Assembly: GCF_030317035.1 (NCBI RefSeq)
Contig: NZ_JASZYK010000002.1
Location: forward strand, 310,001 to 374,000
From: Variovorax sp. J22G73
GTDB lineage: Bacteria > Pseudomonadota > Gammaproteobacteria > Burkholderiales > Burkholderiaceae_C
Direction: 5' to 3'
Length of the DNA stretch: 64,000 nt
The notes below the pieces were generated by a model, which ran no database searches, was not told where the DNA came from, and was given only the letters and a program-made list of their open reading frames with translations. The translations under genes were made by a program, and so were the position numbers. This document shows positions 40,469-50,487 of this stretch, in pieces (position 1 is the first letter of the stretch; the number at the start of each line of letters is the position of its first letter).

Positions 40469-41991
40469 GACTCGCCGAGCGCTACGTCGAGCTGGCCCCT
40501 GACCGCCAGCCGTACCTAGATCGCGCCCGCGCGTGTGCTGCGCTCACCGTCCAGGCGGTGTGCCCGCCCGAGGGCCAGTCGGCCTCGAACATATTGCCGC
40601 AGACATACCAGTCCTTCGGCGCCCGTGCCACAGTCAATCTCGCGGCCAAGCTCCTGATGGCTCTCCTGCCGCCGGGGGCTTCCTCGTTCAACCTGAAGGT
40701 GCCGGCCAAGGTGCTGCTCAAACAGCAAACTATGGAGCCGCCCCCCGACGTGACTCTCGGCCTCGCCAAGTGCGAGAAGCTAGTCAACGAGAAGATCGAG
40801 ACTCTCCAGTGGCGTCGCCCGACATACACCACGCTCCTTCACCTGATCGTCGCCGGCAACATGGCCGAGTACATCACGCCCACCGGGCACCTGAAGCAGT
40901 ACATGCTGGAGCAGTACGTCGCCGTGCGCAACTGGGATGGCAAGGCCATCGAGGTCGTGACTGCCGAGAAGATGAAGGTCCGGGCGCTTCCCACCGACCT
41001 CCGTGACAAGACGGACAAGAAGGAAGACGCGGACTGCACGCTCTACACGCGTTTCGAGCTGATCGACGAGAACACCTATTCGGTTCAGCAGGACCTGGAC
41101 AACGTTGAGGTCACGCCCCTCCAGACCTTCAACGGCCTGATGCCATGCAACGCCCTTGCCTGGGAACTCGTTCCCGGCGAGAACTATGGGCGCTCGCACT
41201 GCGAGGCGAACTACGCCGACCTGATGGCGCTCGACGCCACGACGCAGCAACTGCGTGAGGCCGGTGCGTTGGCGTCGCGCAACCTGATCTTTGTTCGGCC
41301 CAACGCGGCCGGTGGCAACCTGCGCAAGCGAATCGCCGAGGCCAGAAACGGCGCCGTGCTCTCGGGCAACGGCGGACCCAACGGGGACATCCAGCCCTTC
41401 CAGTTCAACAACGGCAGCGCGATGCAGACGATGCAGTCGCAGATTCAGGACATCCAGCGTGGGTTGGCTCAGGCCTTCCTGCTCACAGGTGACCTGCGCC
41501 GCGATGCTGAGCGCGTAACCGCCTACGAACTGCAGATGCTGGCGTCGGAAATCGAGCAAGGTCTCGGGGGCGTGTACTCCCTACTGGCGGTCGAGCTGCA
41601 GGCATGGCGCCTGAGGAAGCTCATCGCGCAGATGCAGACCCGCGAAGAACTCCCGAAGATCGGCAAGGACTCCGTGTCCATCGAGGTGACCACTGGCCTC
41701 GAAGCGCTCGGCAAAGACGCCCAGGTCAACAAGGCCCGCACCCTGTTCGGCCTGTTCAACGAGGTGCCTCAGGCATTCCAAGAGCAAGTCGCACAGCGTA
41801 TCGACTTCAACAAGATCCTCACGCCCACCGTGGCCGCCGTCGGGTTCCCTGGCGCGGTCAAGGATGACGCAACCGTCGCGGCGGAGCAGGCGCAGCAGCA
41901 GCAAGCACAGATGGCGTCTGACGCCGTCAAGGGCGCCGCTGGACCCATTGCCGGCGCCATGGCCCAGAACCAACTTCAACCTCCACAATGA
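40465..41991 (+). CDS. Head-tail connector (portal) protein, T7 gp8-like
   Basis: 508 residues, near T7 gp8 (536). Typical segments: GARATVNLAAKLLMALLPPGASSF, LVAGNM-like IVAGNMAEYI, SHCEANYADLMALDATTQQLREA and AFLLTGDLRRDAERVTAYELQ. The twelvefold ring is where DNA enters and leaves the head. Start is TTG 40465, overlapping the previous stop, after GGGGGT. Confidence 0.92.
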   Translation: MRLAERYVELAPDRQPYLDRARACAALTVQAVCPPEGQSASNILPQTYQSFGARATVNLAAKLLMALLPPGASSFNLKVPAKVLLKQQTMEPPPDVTLGLAKCEKLVNEKIETLQWRRPTYTTLLHLIVAGNMAEYITPTGHLKQYMLEQYVAVRNWDGKAIEVVTAEKMKVRALPTDLRDKTDKKEDADCTLYTRFELIDENTYSVQQDLDNVEVTPLQTFNGLMPCNALAWELVPGENYGRSHCEANYADLMALDATTQQLREAGALASRNLIFVRPNAAGGNLRKRIAEARNGAVLSGNGGPNGDIQPFQFNNGSAMQTMQSQIQDIQRGLAQAFLLTGDLRRDAERVTAYELQMLASEIEQGLGGVYSLLAVELQAWRLRKLIAQMQTREELPKIGKDSVSIEVTTGLEALGKDAQVNKARTLFGLFNEVPQAFQEQVAQRIDFNKILTPTVAAVGFPGAVKDDATVAAEQAQQQQAQMASDAVKGAAGPIAGAMAQNQLQPPQ

Positions 41992-42791
41992 GCGACCCAA
42001 CCCAAGCCGCACCCAGCGGCGATGCCCAGACTCCCGCAGGCACACAGACAGGCGCAGCAACTCAAGCGCCAGTCCCGGGGAGTCCCGAGCATCGTGAAGC
42101 AATGATCGCGGCCTACGACGCCCAGTTCAAAGCTCCGACCCCAGCGGCTACCCAGTCGCAGACGGCGGCCCAGCCGGCACAGGCAGCAGCAGCAGTCGAC
42201 CCGAACGCCCAGGCGCCCCGGTTGACCGATGTGCCAGCCGACACAGCGAAGCCGACCGATCCCCCGAAGCCCGAAGGCCAGGGTGAGGTCAAGAGCCTTG
42301 CGGCCCTCATCGACTCCGGTGATCTCTTCAAGGGTCTCGGTGGCGAGAAGGTTCCCGACGACCTGATCACCGACCTAAAGGCCATGGGTCTTACGGACGC
42401 CCAGGTGGCCGGGCTCAACACCCGCATGGCTGCTCTTCTGAAGGCCGAGGCCACCCTCCAAACGCAGAACCTGCAGAAAGCAGCCGGTGGCGCCGACGAG
42501 TTCAACAAGCTTGTTGCGTGGGGCCAGAAAAACCTCAGCGCCGAGCAGCGCGAGTTTTACGACGCTCAGCTCAACGGCCCGAATGCGGCTGATGCCATCG
42601 CGGTCCTCAAGGCCCGCATGAACGCAGGCGCTGACCCGGCCCTGGTCAATGTGAACGGCAAGGCCGCACCCGCTGTGGCCGGCTTCCGCGACAAGACTGA
42701 GATGGTCGCCGCAATGCAAGACCCGCGCTACCAAACGTCCGAGGCGTACCGCGCCGACGTCGCTGCGAAGCTGAAGGCTTCGCGCTTCTAA
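41988..42791 (+). CDS. Capsid assembly scaffolding protein, T7 gp9-like
   Basis: 267 residues, low complexity Gln/Ala/Pro-rich N-terminal half, then helical SLAALIDSGDLFKGLGGEKVPDD and the conserved WGQKNLSAEQREFYDAQLNG of T7-type scaffolds. It directs procapsid assembly and leaves before maturation. ATGA overlap with the portal; followed by the capsid gene. Confidence 0.88.
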   Translation: MSDPTQAAPSGDAQTPAGTQTGAATQAPVPGSPEHREAMIAAYDAQFKAPTPAATQSQTAAQPAQAAAAVDPNAQAPRLTDVPADTAKPTDPPKPEGQGEVKSLAALIDSGDLFKGLGGEKVPDDLITDLKAMGLTDAQVAGLNTRMAALLKAEATLQTQNLQKAAGGADEFNKLVAWGQKNLSAEQREFYDAQLNGPNAADAIAVLKARMNAGADPALVNVNGKAAPAVAGFRDKTEMVAAMQDPRYQTSEAYRADVAAKLKASRF

Positions 42792-42830
42792 ACCGGGGGC
42801 CTCGGCCCTCACCCCATCGCTCTGCCTTTC

Positions 42831-42848
42831 GCGCCCCTTTCCCCAGGG
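42831..42848 (+). other. Hairpin in the scaffold-capsid gap
   Basis: GCCCCT pairs with AGGGGC around a 6-base loop, 43 bases before the capsid start, with no T-run. It could be an mRNA-processing or stabilising element ahead of the highly expressed capsid gene. Confidence 0.3.
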
Positions 42849-42891
42849 GCCGGGCGGAGCCGTTCCTCCCCTTTGAAAGAAAGAAGACGCA

Positions 42892-43881
42892 ATGTCTTTT
42901 GGTGATAACGGCAATCCCATTGCCTTCGGTACTGGCGCATCCGGCACGGACGACCGCGCCCTCTTCCTCAAGCAGTTCGGCGGCGAAGTGCTCACGGCCC
43001 TGACGGCCAACACCCTGACCGCCGGCAAGACGCGCGAGAAGTCCATCGGCGCCGGCAAGAGCTGGCAGTTCCCGCGTACTGGCGTGTCGGTGGCCGAGTA
43101 CATCACGCGCGGTCAGGAACTCCTGGGCAACGGCTTCCTGACGGACGAAGTGACCATCACGGTCGACGCGCCCCTGACGGCCAGCCATGCCCTGTGGGAC
43201 CTCGACGTGCTGATGTCGCACTTCGACGTGCGCTCGCCCATCACGACCGAAATGGGCGCTGTCCTGGGCCGCACCATCGACCAGAACGTGTTCCGTTCGG
43301 TGGCACTGGCCGCTCGTACGGCAGCCTCCTCGGCCATCCCGGGCTCGGGCGGCACGCTCATCGTGGACGCTGGCCTGACCAACGTCGACGGTACGAGCGG
43401 CAAAGCCTGGATGGACGCCATCCGCAAGGCGAAGCGTGCCCTGTACGCGAAGAACATCCCGGTGGGCGCCACGATCTACATGGTCGTGAACTACACCGTG
43501 TTCGACGCGATCAAGTACGCGACCGACGGCAACGGCAACTTCATCAACCTGAACAGCATGATCAACCTCGCTGCTGCCGGCCTGGGCTCCGCTGTGACCG
43601 AAGCGATCCGCTTCGAAGGCGTAACGATCATGCCGTCGAACCTGCTGCCCACGGCCAACGAGACCGCTGTCACCAGCGTGTACTCGAAGTACCGCGCGGA
43701 CTACAGCAAGACCACGGGTCTGATGTGGCTGCAGGACGCGACGGCGACCCTGTCGCTGGTGGACGTGACGGTTGAAACCGACCGCGACGTGCGCCGCCAG
43801 GAAGACTTCATGGTCGCGAAGGTCGTGAAGGGTCACGGCACGCTCCGCAGCGAATACGCCGTGGAGTTCAAGACCGCCTAA
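42892..43881 (+). CDS. Major capsid protein, T7 gp10-like
   Basis: 329 residues, near the T7 gp10A length (345). LFLKQFGGEVLTALTANTL, IGAGKSWQFPRTG, ALWDLDVLMSHFDVRSPITTEMG and VYSKYRADYSKTTGLMW follow the gp10 fold. The purine-rich AAAGAAAGAAGA upstream is a strong ribosome region. No slippery site for a gp10B-type frameshift product is seen before the stop, and a terminator follows. Confidence 0.92.
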   Translation: MSFGDNGNPIAFGTGASGTDDRALFLKQFGGEVLTALTANTLTAGKTREKSIGAGKSWQFPRTGVSVAEYITRGQELLGNGFLTDEVTITVDAPLTASHALWDLDVLMSHFDVRSPITTEMGAVLGRTIDQNVFRSVALAARTAASSAIPGSGGTLIVDAGLTNVDGTSGKAWMDAIRKAKRALYAKNIPVGATIYMVVNYTVFDAIKYATDGNGNFINLNSMINLAAAGLGSAVTEAIRFEGVTIMPSNLLPTANETAVTSVYSKYRADYSKTTGLMWLQDATATLSLVDVTVETDRDVRRQEDFMVAKVVKGHGTLRSEYAVEFKTA

Positions 43882-43895
43882 GCGGTTCCCCAAAG

Positions 43896-43930
43896 AGAGG
43901 CTGACTTCATTCGAGGTCGGCCTCTTTTTT
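43896..43930 (+). terminator. Terminator after the capsid gene (T-phi-like position)
   Basis: AGAGGCTGAC (43896-43905) pairs with GTCGGCCTCT (43916-43925), one G-U pair, then six T. T7 has its phage-polymerase terminator at the same place after gene 10, so this may stop the phage enzyme in part. Confidence 0.88.
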
Positions 43931-43946
43931 CTTCGTCTCTTTCCCA

Positions 43947-44519
43947 ATGCTTTCTCGACTCCAAGCAATCAACCAGATGCTGGTGGCTGTCGGCGAACAG
44001 GTCATCCTCGTAGAGGTGGCCGGCGCCGGTGACTTCGCCAATGCCAGCGCCATCCTCGATGCCGAGACCACGAAGGTATTGGCAAAGGGGTGGGACTTCA
44101 ACACAGACAACAAGGTCACGCTGACACCCGACGCAAGCGGCGTCATCGCCGTGCCCGCCGACGTCTTGTTCGTGGACCCCATCGATCCCCAGGTGAACTA
44201 CGTGCAGCGCGGTCTCACCCTGTGGGACGCCGACAAGCAGGTCAGCACGTTCACCGCTCCCGTGGACGTCACCATGATCCGCAACTTCCCCTTCGAAGCC
44301 TGCCCGTTCAACGTACAGCGCGAGATCGTCGGACGGGCTTCCATGGCCTACCAGCGGGCGTACGTGGGCTCAGCGCAGCTCGACCAATTCGCGAAAGAAG
44401 AGCGAGCGGAGGCCGTGGCCGATGCCCGTGACGCCGAGAGCGATTCCGACGACTTCAACATCCTGAACAACGCAGACCTCTACTGGCTGCGTCGGCAGGT
44501 GATCCGACGAGGAATCTGA
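43947..44519 (+). CDS. Tail tubular protein A, T7 gp11-like
   Basis: 190 residues, the usual length. AINQMLVAVGE at the start, VLAKGWDFNTD, LTLWDADKQVSTF and RASMAYQRAYVGSAQL match the gatekeeper/adaptor ring of T7-like tails. Its stop overlaps the next start (TGATG). Confidence 0.9.
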   Translation: MLSRLQAINQMLVAVGEQVILVEVAGAGDFANASAILDAETTKVLAKGWDFNTDNKVTLTPDASGVIAVPADVLFVDPIDPQVNYVQRGLTLWDADKQVSTFTAPVDVTMIRNFPFEACPFNVQREIVGRASMAYQRAYVGSAQLDQFAKEERAEAVADARDAESDSDDFNILNNADLYWLRRQVIRRGI

Positions 44520-46840
44520 TGGACGGACTTCTGCAACCACGCATTGGTGGTCTCTACCATGGCGTGAGCCGGCAGGCGCATCTCCAGCGCTCGCCGAGCC
44601 AAATGCAGGAGCTGGACAACTTCCTGCCCTCGGTGGACTACGCCGGCTTCCTTGACCGCCCCGGAACTCAGCTGGTTGGTGCGCTGTCGAGCCTGAACTA
44701 CGCCGCGACAGGCCACCACTTCTTCCGCACCTCTGACGGCCAGCGCTGGGTTCTTCTGCGGCGCGTCGAGTACGGGACCATTGAGGTGCGAAACGCTGAC
44801 ACCGGCGCCCTGGCGACTCTGACGGTGGGCGCATACGCGACCAACTACATCGCGAACGCTACGGCTTCCTTGCGCTTCCTGACGATCAGCGACACCACGC
44901 TGATCCTGAACACCGACGTGGCCGTGACGCCTCAGTTCGTTGCCGCCCCAGCGCTTACAACGGCCTACCTCGTAGTCAAGAAGGTCTCGACAGCAGCCCA
45001 GACGTTCTCGGCTACCTGCGCTTCGGGTGTCGCTACTTGGGCGCTCCCGGCGAATTCCAACGTAACCCGCGACTTCGTGGCTCTCGGCTTGGCGAACAAC
45101 ATCGCCGCCAACATGCCCGGCATCTCGTCCTTCCGCGTCGCGGGCAATGTCATCCGAGTGACCGGCTCCGCTGCGCTCATCGCGAGCTTCATGTACTCCA
45201 ACGACTGGGACGAAACCGCTTCGCTACTTATCAAAGGCAGCGTCTCCGCCATTACCGATCTGCCTCCGCAGTTCGAGGGCGGCGTCCCGATCAAGGTGGA
45301 CCTGGGCCAGGGCGATACAAAGTCAACCTACTACGTCCAGTACGATCCGGCACGCAATGCCTGGGTTGAGTCGACCTACCTGCCCACACTGAGCGCCACC
45401 TCCGGCTCTTGGTATCCCGGCGCCATGCCCATGCGGCTGCACCAGACCACGGCCAACGGCTTCGAGCTGGTGCCTTGCGACTGGGTGGCCCGGAAGGTTG
45501 GCGACGACGACAGCAACCCATGGGCAGGCTTCGCCAACCAGCGCATTTCCGCGATGGCGCAATGGAAGGGGCGCCTCTGGTTCGCGTCCAACGACGCGAT
45601 CTACTCCAGCCAAGCGGACGACCTGTTCAACTTCTGGCGAGAGTCCGCGCGGGAAGTTCTGCCGGCTGACCCTGTGACGCTGCCGATTGAAACGCAGGAC
45701 GTCGCGAACATCGAATGGCTGATGGGCTTCCGGTCGAAGCTGATGGTCTTGTGCGACAACGCACAGCTTGAGGTGCCCGGCGACAAGGCCGTGACCCCAA
45801 CCGATGCAGTGATCGGCGTGGCGACGCGCTATCAGCTCGACGGCGACTGCGAACCCGACGTGATCGGCGACGCGCTTTACTACGCCGGCCCGATGGCTGG
45901 GCGCTCAGCGCTTTGGGAGTACCAGTACGAGCAGGCCACAGACAACAACACGGCGACCGACTTGGGCAAGCATGTGCCGGGCTACGTGCCCGGTCACGTG
46001 CGTCGAATCCGTGGCGCGTCCCAATCGGGGCGCGTGTACCTCTGGGCTGATGGTGACCCCTCGCGCCTGTACATGCAGACCTCGTACTGGAAGGACCAAG
46101 AGCGAGCACAGAATGCATGGTCTAAGCTGACCTTCGCGGGCGTGGACTCGATCCTCTCCCACTGGGTCTACGAAGACACGCTGTACATCGCCGGCATCGG
46201 TCATAGCCAGCTAGTGCTGCTCCGCGTGAAGATTGAGGCTGGCCTCGGCGAGGACATGGTGGCCGACAAGCGGCTGGACTTCGCCACCCCGGTCCAGGTC
46301 TCGTGGAATGTCGCCCGGCAACGCAGTGAGGTCATCTACCCCGCCGGGTACAGCCAAGTGCCCAACCTGATCGTCCTGATCGACGAGGGTGATGGCTGGT
46401 ATCGCGAGTACTCCCTGACCACGGTCTGGGACGGGCAGCAATGGCTCGGCCACTTCCCGCAGAAGCCCAATAGCACCAGCGGCTTCATCGGCTTGCGCTA
46501 TGCCCGCACGGCTACGTTCTCACCGTTCTACCCCTCGGTAGACGAGAAGACGACGCCCCTCGGACGGTTACAGGTCAATCGCGTGGTCGTTGACGCCATG
46601 GTCTCCTGCGACTTCGTGGCGACCGTCACTCGACCAGACCGCATTCCGATGGTCACAGCGGTTTCGCCGCGCATGGTTGACTCCGTCCCCGTGCCGCAGA
46701 TCGCCAAAGACGTGAGCTTCAGCGTGCCCTTCAACTCGAAGGGTGACGTGGGCTCTCTGACCCTCACCACGACCAGCACAGGCCCTCTGTGCGTCACCGG
46801 CCTAACCCTGGAAGGTCGGTACACCAACGCACGCAAATGA
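44519..46840 (+). CDS. Tail tubular protein B (nozzle), T7 gp12-like
   Basis: 773 residues. IGGLYHGVSRQAHLQRSPSQ near the start, then PLRL-type MPMRLHQTTANGFELVPCDW, WKGRLWFASNDAIYSSQADD and VANIEWLMGFRSKLMVL are typical of the beta-propeller nozzle. It forms the distal tail tube to which fibres attach. Confidence 0.92.
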   Translation: MDGLLQPRIGGLYHGVSRQAHLQRSPSQMQELDNFLPSVDYAGFLDRPGTQLVGALSSLNYAATGHHFFRTSDGQRWVLLRRVEYGTIEVRNADTGALATLTVGAYATNYIANATASLRFLTISDTTLILNTDVAVTPQFVAAPALTTAYLVVKKVSTAAQTFSATCASGVATWALPANSNVTRDFVALGLANNIAANMPGISSFRVAGNVIRVTGSAALIASFMYSNDWDETASLLIKGSVSAITDLPPQFEGGVPIKVDLGQGDTKSTYYVQYDPARNAWVESTYLPTLSATSGSWYPGAMPMRLHQTTANGFELVPCDWVARKVGDDDSNPWAGFANQRISAMAQWKGRLWFASNDAIYSSQADDLFNFWRESAREVLPADPVTLPIETQDVANIEWLMGFRSKLMVLCDNAQLEVPGDKAVTPTDAVIGVATRYQLDGDCEPDVIGDALYYAGPMAGRSALWEYQYEQATDNNTATDLGKHVPGYVPGHVRRIRGASQSGRVYLWADGDPSRLYMQTSYWKDQERAQNAWSKLTFAGVDSILSHWVYEDTLYIAGIGHSQLVLLRVKIEAGLGEDMVADKRLDFATPVQVSWNVARQRSEVIYPAGYSQVPNLIVLIDEGDGWYREYSLTTVWDGQQWLGHFPQKPNSTSGFIGLRYARTATFSPFYPSVDEKTTPLGRLQVNRVVVDAMVSCDFVATVTRPDRIPMVTAVSPRMVDSVPVPQIAKDVSFSVPFNSKGDVGSLTLTTTSTGPLCVTGLTLEGRYTNARK

Positions 46841-47325
46841 TCTTACGAACCCCTACCGCCTCCGATACTCACAACATCGAGACGCACCTGCGACCCGATG
46901 ACCGACACGAGCTTGCCCTGTCGGGCGGGACCGTACGGGAGGCGGTAGGGCTCTCCGCGATCACCGAGACCGTCTGCACAAACAGCGGCCTCCCTCTCGC
47001 CTTGTGGGGCGTCCGCGACTGCGGGGATCACGGCTCCATCTGGATGCTGTGCTCCCATGAAGTCGAGCGCCACCCTATCCAATTTCTTCGCGCCTGCGCA
47101 CCGCTCGTGACCCGAGCGCATGAGCGTTGGCCGCTTCTTCTCTGCGCCCCTTGGCGCGGCAACGCGCTCCACCTACGGTGGCTGCACTGGCTCGGCTTCG
47201 TCCCATTGGTCGGGATGCAGATGCCGGAACTCATCCCCCACTACCATGTGCTTTCCCCTCCTGATCCCCTTGCTGACGCTGGCAGTGTCAGCAGCCGGCG
47301 CCTACGCTCAGAAGCAATCAAGTGA
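46837..47325 (+). CDS. GNAT-like protein in the gp13 position
   Basis: 162 residues lying between tail tubular B and the gp14-like gene, where T7 has gp13 (internal virion protein A). MILRTPTASDTHNIETHLRP, LALWGVRDCGDHGSIWML and LRWLHWLGFVPLVGMQM follow the GNAT-like fold that many T7-like phages carry here. The catalytic status is unknown. It overlaps the next gene by 80 bases. Confidence 0.65.
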   Translation: MILRTPTASDTHNIETHLRPDDRHELALSGGTVREAVGLSAITETVCTNSGLPLALWGVRDCGDHGSIWMLCSHEVERHPIQFLRACAPLVTRAHERWPLLLCAPWRGNALHLRWLHWLGFVPLVGMQMPELIPHYHVLSPPDPLADAGSVSSRRLRSEAIK

Positions 47326-47839
47326 CAAAGCGGTAATCGCACAGGCCGAGGCCCAGAACGCGAATACCGCTGAGGGTTACCGCGTCGCGCAAGAGCAGTC
47401 CCGTGCCGCCGCAGCGCAGGCCTTCGAACAGCAAACGGACCGCGCCCGCAAGGCGACCCAGCAGGTGTCGATGGCTCGTGTGCTTGCCGCACAGGGTGGC
47501 CCCTCGCTGGCTGCCAACGCCATCAACATCACCGCCGGTGCGGCGGACGACTTCTCGCGCATTGACGCAGGCCTGACCAACCAGCAAGCCACGGCACGCG
47601 ACAAGATGGCTGCGCTGCAGACAAACAACCAGTCGCAGCTTGCCGTCGACGAGGCAATGCTCGGCGCCAACCAGACCAAGTTCTTTTCACAGGTCGGCGC
47701 CGCCGCCGTGAGCGCTGGCGCTGGCGCGTACAGCAAGTCCCTGGCCGTTGACTCGGCCAAGAATTTCACGTCCGACTACGACCTGTCGAAGTACGGCGTC
47801 AACACCAACGGTCGCGCCCCGACCGACAGAGACTGGTAA
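47246..47839 (+). CDS. Internal virion protein B, T7 gp14-like
   Basis: 197 residues. Opens MCFPLLIPLLTLAVSAAGAY, a Met-Cys start with one membrane-like segment like gp14, then Ala/Gln-rich helices. gp14 forms the outer-membrane pore during DNA ejection. ATG 47246 is chosen; a frame open back to 47120 is a shadow of the gp13-position gene. Stop overlaps the next ATG. Confidence 0.82.
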   Translation: MCFPLLIPLLTLAVSAAGAYAQKQSSDKAVIAQAEAQNANTAEGYRVAQEQSRAAAAQAFEQQTDRARKATQQVSMARVLAAQGGPSLAANAINITAGAADDFSRIDAGLTNQQATARDKMAALQTNNQSQLAVDEAMLGANQTKFFSQVGAAAVSAGAGAYSKSLAVDSAKNFTSDYDLSKYGVNTNGRAPTDRDW

Positions 47840-50487
47840 TGGACGGCAACAACCAACGACAACGCTCCTACCGCCCGGACACCCCGGGCACCATGGACAT
47901 CTCGACGGCAGCCTCGGTGAACACGGCGAGCTACCAAGCCACCGGAGCTCACGTCGAGTCTGCGGCCCCTGCGCTAGACGCCGTGGGCAACGCCCTGAAC
48001 TCGTTCTTCGGCGCGGCGGCGAACAGCGTCGATCAGGTCGGCAACGCCCTGCACCGCCAGGAGCTGGTCCAGATCGACCGCGAGAACCAGGCCATGGCGA
48101 AGCAGGCCGTGGTCGACCAGAAGACTGGGCAGGTTATGAATCCCCAGCTCGCCACCCGGCAGGCCTATGCAGGCGCGTACCAGACCTCGGCGGCGGACAC
48201 GCACGCCTTCGAGATGACCGAGGGCCTGCGCAAGGCTTTCCGCGACATGCCGCGCGACGGCACGCAGGACCCCGAGGCTGTAGCCACGCAGTTCTTCAAG
48301 CAGAACTACCAGAACACTGGCGACAAGGACTACGACTCCCGCGTCCTCTACAGCTACACGAAACAGGCCGAGGCCCTCGTGTCCCAGGGCAATGCCCAGC
48401 GTGCCCAGGATCAGGAAGAAACCGCGACGCACACCATCGTGAGCGACGGCATCCGCCAGATTCGCAGCGAGGGCGGGGTCACCCCAGGCCAATTCGCGGA
48501 CCTCACCGCCCGTGTCCAGACCGTGACGCATGGCGACCTGAAGAAGGCCGATGCGATCATCGGCTCGTTCATGGGCAACGTGGAAAACCAGACGCAAGCG
48601 CTGTCCGCTGATAAGGCGCTCACCGACAGCGGATGGGCCGACCGGAACCCCGATCAGTATCTGAAGATCAAGCAGCAGCACCTGTTGCAGGTCAACAAGA
48701 TCAAGACCGAAGAGGCCATGAACCTTGTTTCGTCCTGGCAGCAAAAGCTCGCAGTGGTCGCAGGGAACCCCCTGGCCCGCCCGAGCGACGTGGCGAATCT
48801 CCTTACCGAGGCACGCGCCATCGACACCGTGCACGGCACGGGCACCGAGCCCTTTCGAGCCGCCTGGACGCTGATGGAGCACCTGTCGAAGAAGCAGGCC
48901 GGCGCCAACCTGTACTCCGCCGCTGTCAACGGGACCTTCCAAGGGCAGAACGATGGCATCGGGTACGGCGTGCGGGCCGGTGAATCACCCGAAGCGACCA
49001 CGAAAAAATTCATGGACGCGGGCTTGATCGACGTGGTGACGAACTCTGCCGGAGGGGCGTTCCCGAGCACCCGTGCAACCTTGGGCGCCCGTGGCTACAT
49101 CGACCCCATGGACAGCGACGGCACCGCCCAGGAAATGGCAGCGTGGGTCGGGGGTGCCTTGCACCGCAAGGCTGCGCCATTCGGTCAGTCGAAATCCTTC
49201 ACCGACCTGACCACTGGCGCCCTTATGGGCACCGACCTGAACAAGGCCGCCCGCGCGTATCGCTACTTCGAGCAGATCGAGAAGTCCCCCTATGTGGGCC
49301 AGGACCAGATCGGGCTGTACTTCGGTGACAACAAGCAGGCACAGGACCGATACAACTACCTGAAGCTCAAGGCTGGCGGAGGCCAGGACATCAACACGGT
49401 GCTCCAGGCCGCGAAGGACAACCCCGAGGCCGCCAAGCGGCTCTCCGACGCCGCAAGCGACGGGCGGTGGGACTTCGCCAAGCTCACCGGGCAAGCCTCG
49501 GACAAGCGTGCCCAGGCCGAGAAGGATGTACGCGACGCGCTCGGGTCTACGCTCGCGGGGAGCATGGGGCGCGACGGCTGGTTCACCGGCAAGGTGAGTC
49601 TGCAGGACAAGGACATGAACCCGCTGCTCGCCCGAGTGGCCGACAACCTTGCGCTCCAGGCTGCTATCAACGGCGGCAAGGCCGACGTGAAAGACGCGGT
49701 GAAGACTGTGATGGCCGGCGCCGCTGGCAACTACATCCCGGTACCCGGCATCAATGGCAACTTCGTGGCCGTCCCTGATCCCTTCAACGGTTCGGGCCGG
49801 TCCTTCGACCACCCGCTGAACGCGGACCCGAGCCACGTCTACTCCACGGCCAAGGGCTTCCCGCCGATCTTCGCTGGCTTCCAGATGAAGAACGCGCTGG
49901 ACAAGGTCGAGGACCCCATCAAGAACGCCCGTGCGTCGATGGACAGCATCGCAAAGCGCTTCCCCTACGTGGGCAACGGCGCGGACGACCTGTGGACCGA
50001 GAAGCCGGACAGCGGCGGCGCAATGCGTCTGATGCGCAAGGACGGCACTGCGGTGCAGTTCATGCCCGGCCAGGACTACCGCATGGTCTCGGGCGACTCG
50101 ACGGTCAACAAGCCGCTGGCCCCAGGCTTTGGCGCCCTTTCAGCCGGCGACGTTGACGTGGCTTCGCTGGTCGCGACCAGCCCAGTGACAACCGCCGAGA
50201 AGGTCCCGACCGACGAAGCGCAAGCCAAGGCGTGGTTCGCAAAGAACTTGCCCAAGGGCTACATCGCGACCCACGATGGCACTTACGACCCAGTCAGCAG
50301 CCAGAACGGCTGGCAGGTCAAGCAGGTGTTCACGGTGGACGGCGACGCGCGGACGAAGGCCGACGCACTCGCCAAGGAACGCGCCGACTTCCAGAGGCGG
50401 CAGAGCGAACGCAATGCAGCCACAGCGGCCAACGCGGGCGCTCAGTACCTGCAGCAGCGCTACCACACGAACGAAATCACGAAGTGA
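47839..50487 (+). CDS. Internal virion protein C, T7 gp15-like
   Basis: 882 residues, somewhat longer than T7 gp15 (747). Mostly helical, with ALNSFFGAAANSVDQVGNAL near the start and GADDLWTEKPDSGGAMRLM, FMPGQDYRM late. By order and length it is the gp15-type periplasmic tunnel component. Its stop overlaps the lysozyme start. Confidence 0.85.
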   Translation: MDGNNQRQRSYRPDTPGTMDISTAASVNTASYQATGAHVESAAPALDAVGNALNSFFGAAANSVDQVGNALHRQELVQIDRENQAMAKQAVVDQKTGQVMNPQLATRQAYAGAYQTSAADTHAFEMTEGLRKAFRDMPRDGTQDPEAVATQFFKQNYQNTGDKDYDSRVLYSYTKQAEALVSQGNAQRAQDQEETATHTIVSDGIRQIRSEGGVTPGQFADLTARVQTVTHGDLKKADAIIGSFMGNVENQTQALSADKALTDSGWADRNPDQYLKIKQQHLLQVNKIKTEEAMNLVSSWQQKLAVVAGNPLARPSDVANLLTEARAIDTVHGTGTEPFRAAWTLMEHLSKKQAGANLYSAAVNGTFQGQNDGIGYGVRAGESPEATTKKFMDAGLIDVVTNSAGGAFPSTRATLGARGYIDPMDSDGTAQEMAAWVGGALHRKAAPFGQSKSFTDLTTGALMGTDLNKAARAYRYFEQIEKSPYVGQDQIGLYFGDNKQAQDRYNYLKLKAGGGQDINTVLQAAKDNPEAAKRLSDAASDGRWDFAKLTGQASDKRAQAEKDVRDALGSTLAGSMGRDGWFTGKVSLQDKDMNPLLARVADNLALQAAINGGKADVKDAVKTVMAGAAGNYIPVPGINGNFVAVPDPFNGSGRSFDHPLNADPSHVYSTAKGFPPIFAGFQMKNALDKVEDPIKNARASMDSIAKRFPYVGNGADDLWTEKPDSGGAMRLMRKDGTAVQFMPGQDYRMVSGDSTVNKPLAPGFGALSAGDVDVASLVATSPVTTAEKVPTDEAQAKAWFAKNLPKGYIATHDGTYDPVSSQNGWQVKQVFTVDGDARTKADALAKERADFQRRQSERNAATAANAGAQYLQQRYHTNEITK

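Noticed and set aside
43800..43895. Frameshift site for a minor capsid form (gp10B)
   Set aside because: No slippery heptamer near the stop, and a terminator follows within 15 bases, leaving no room for an extension.
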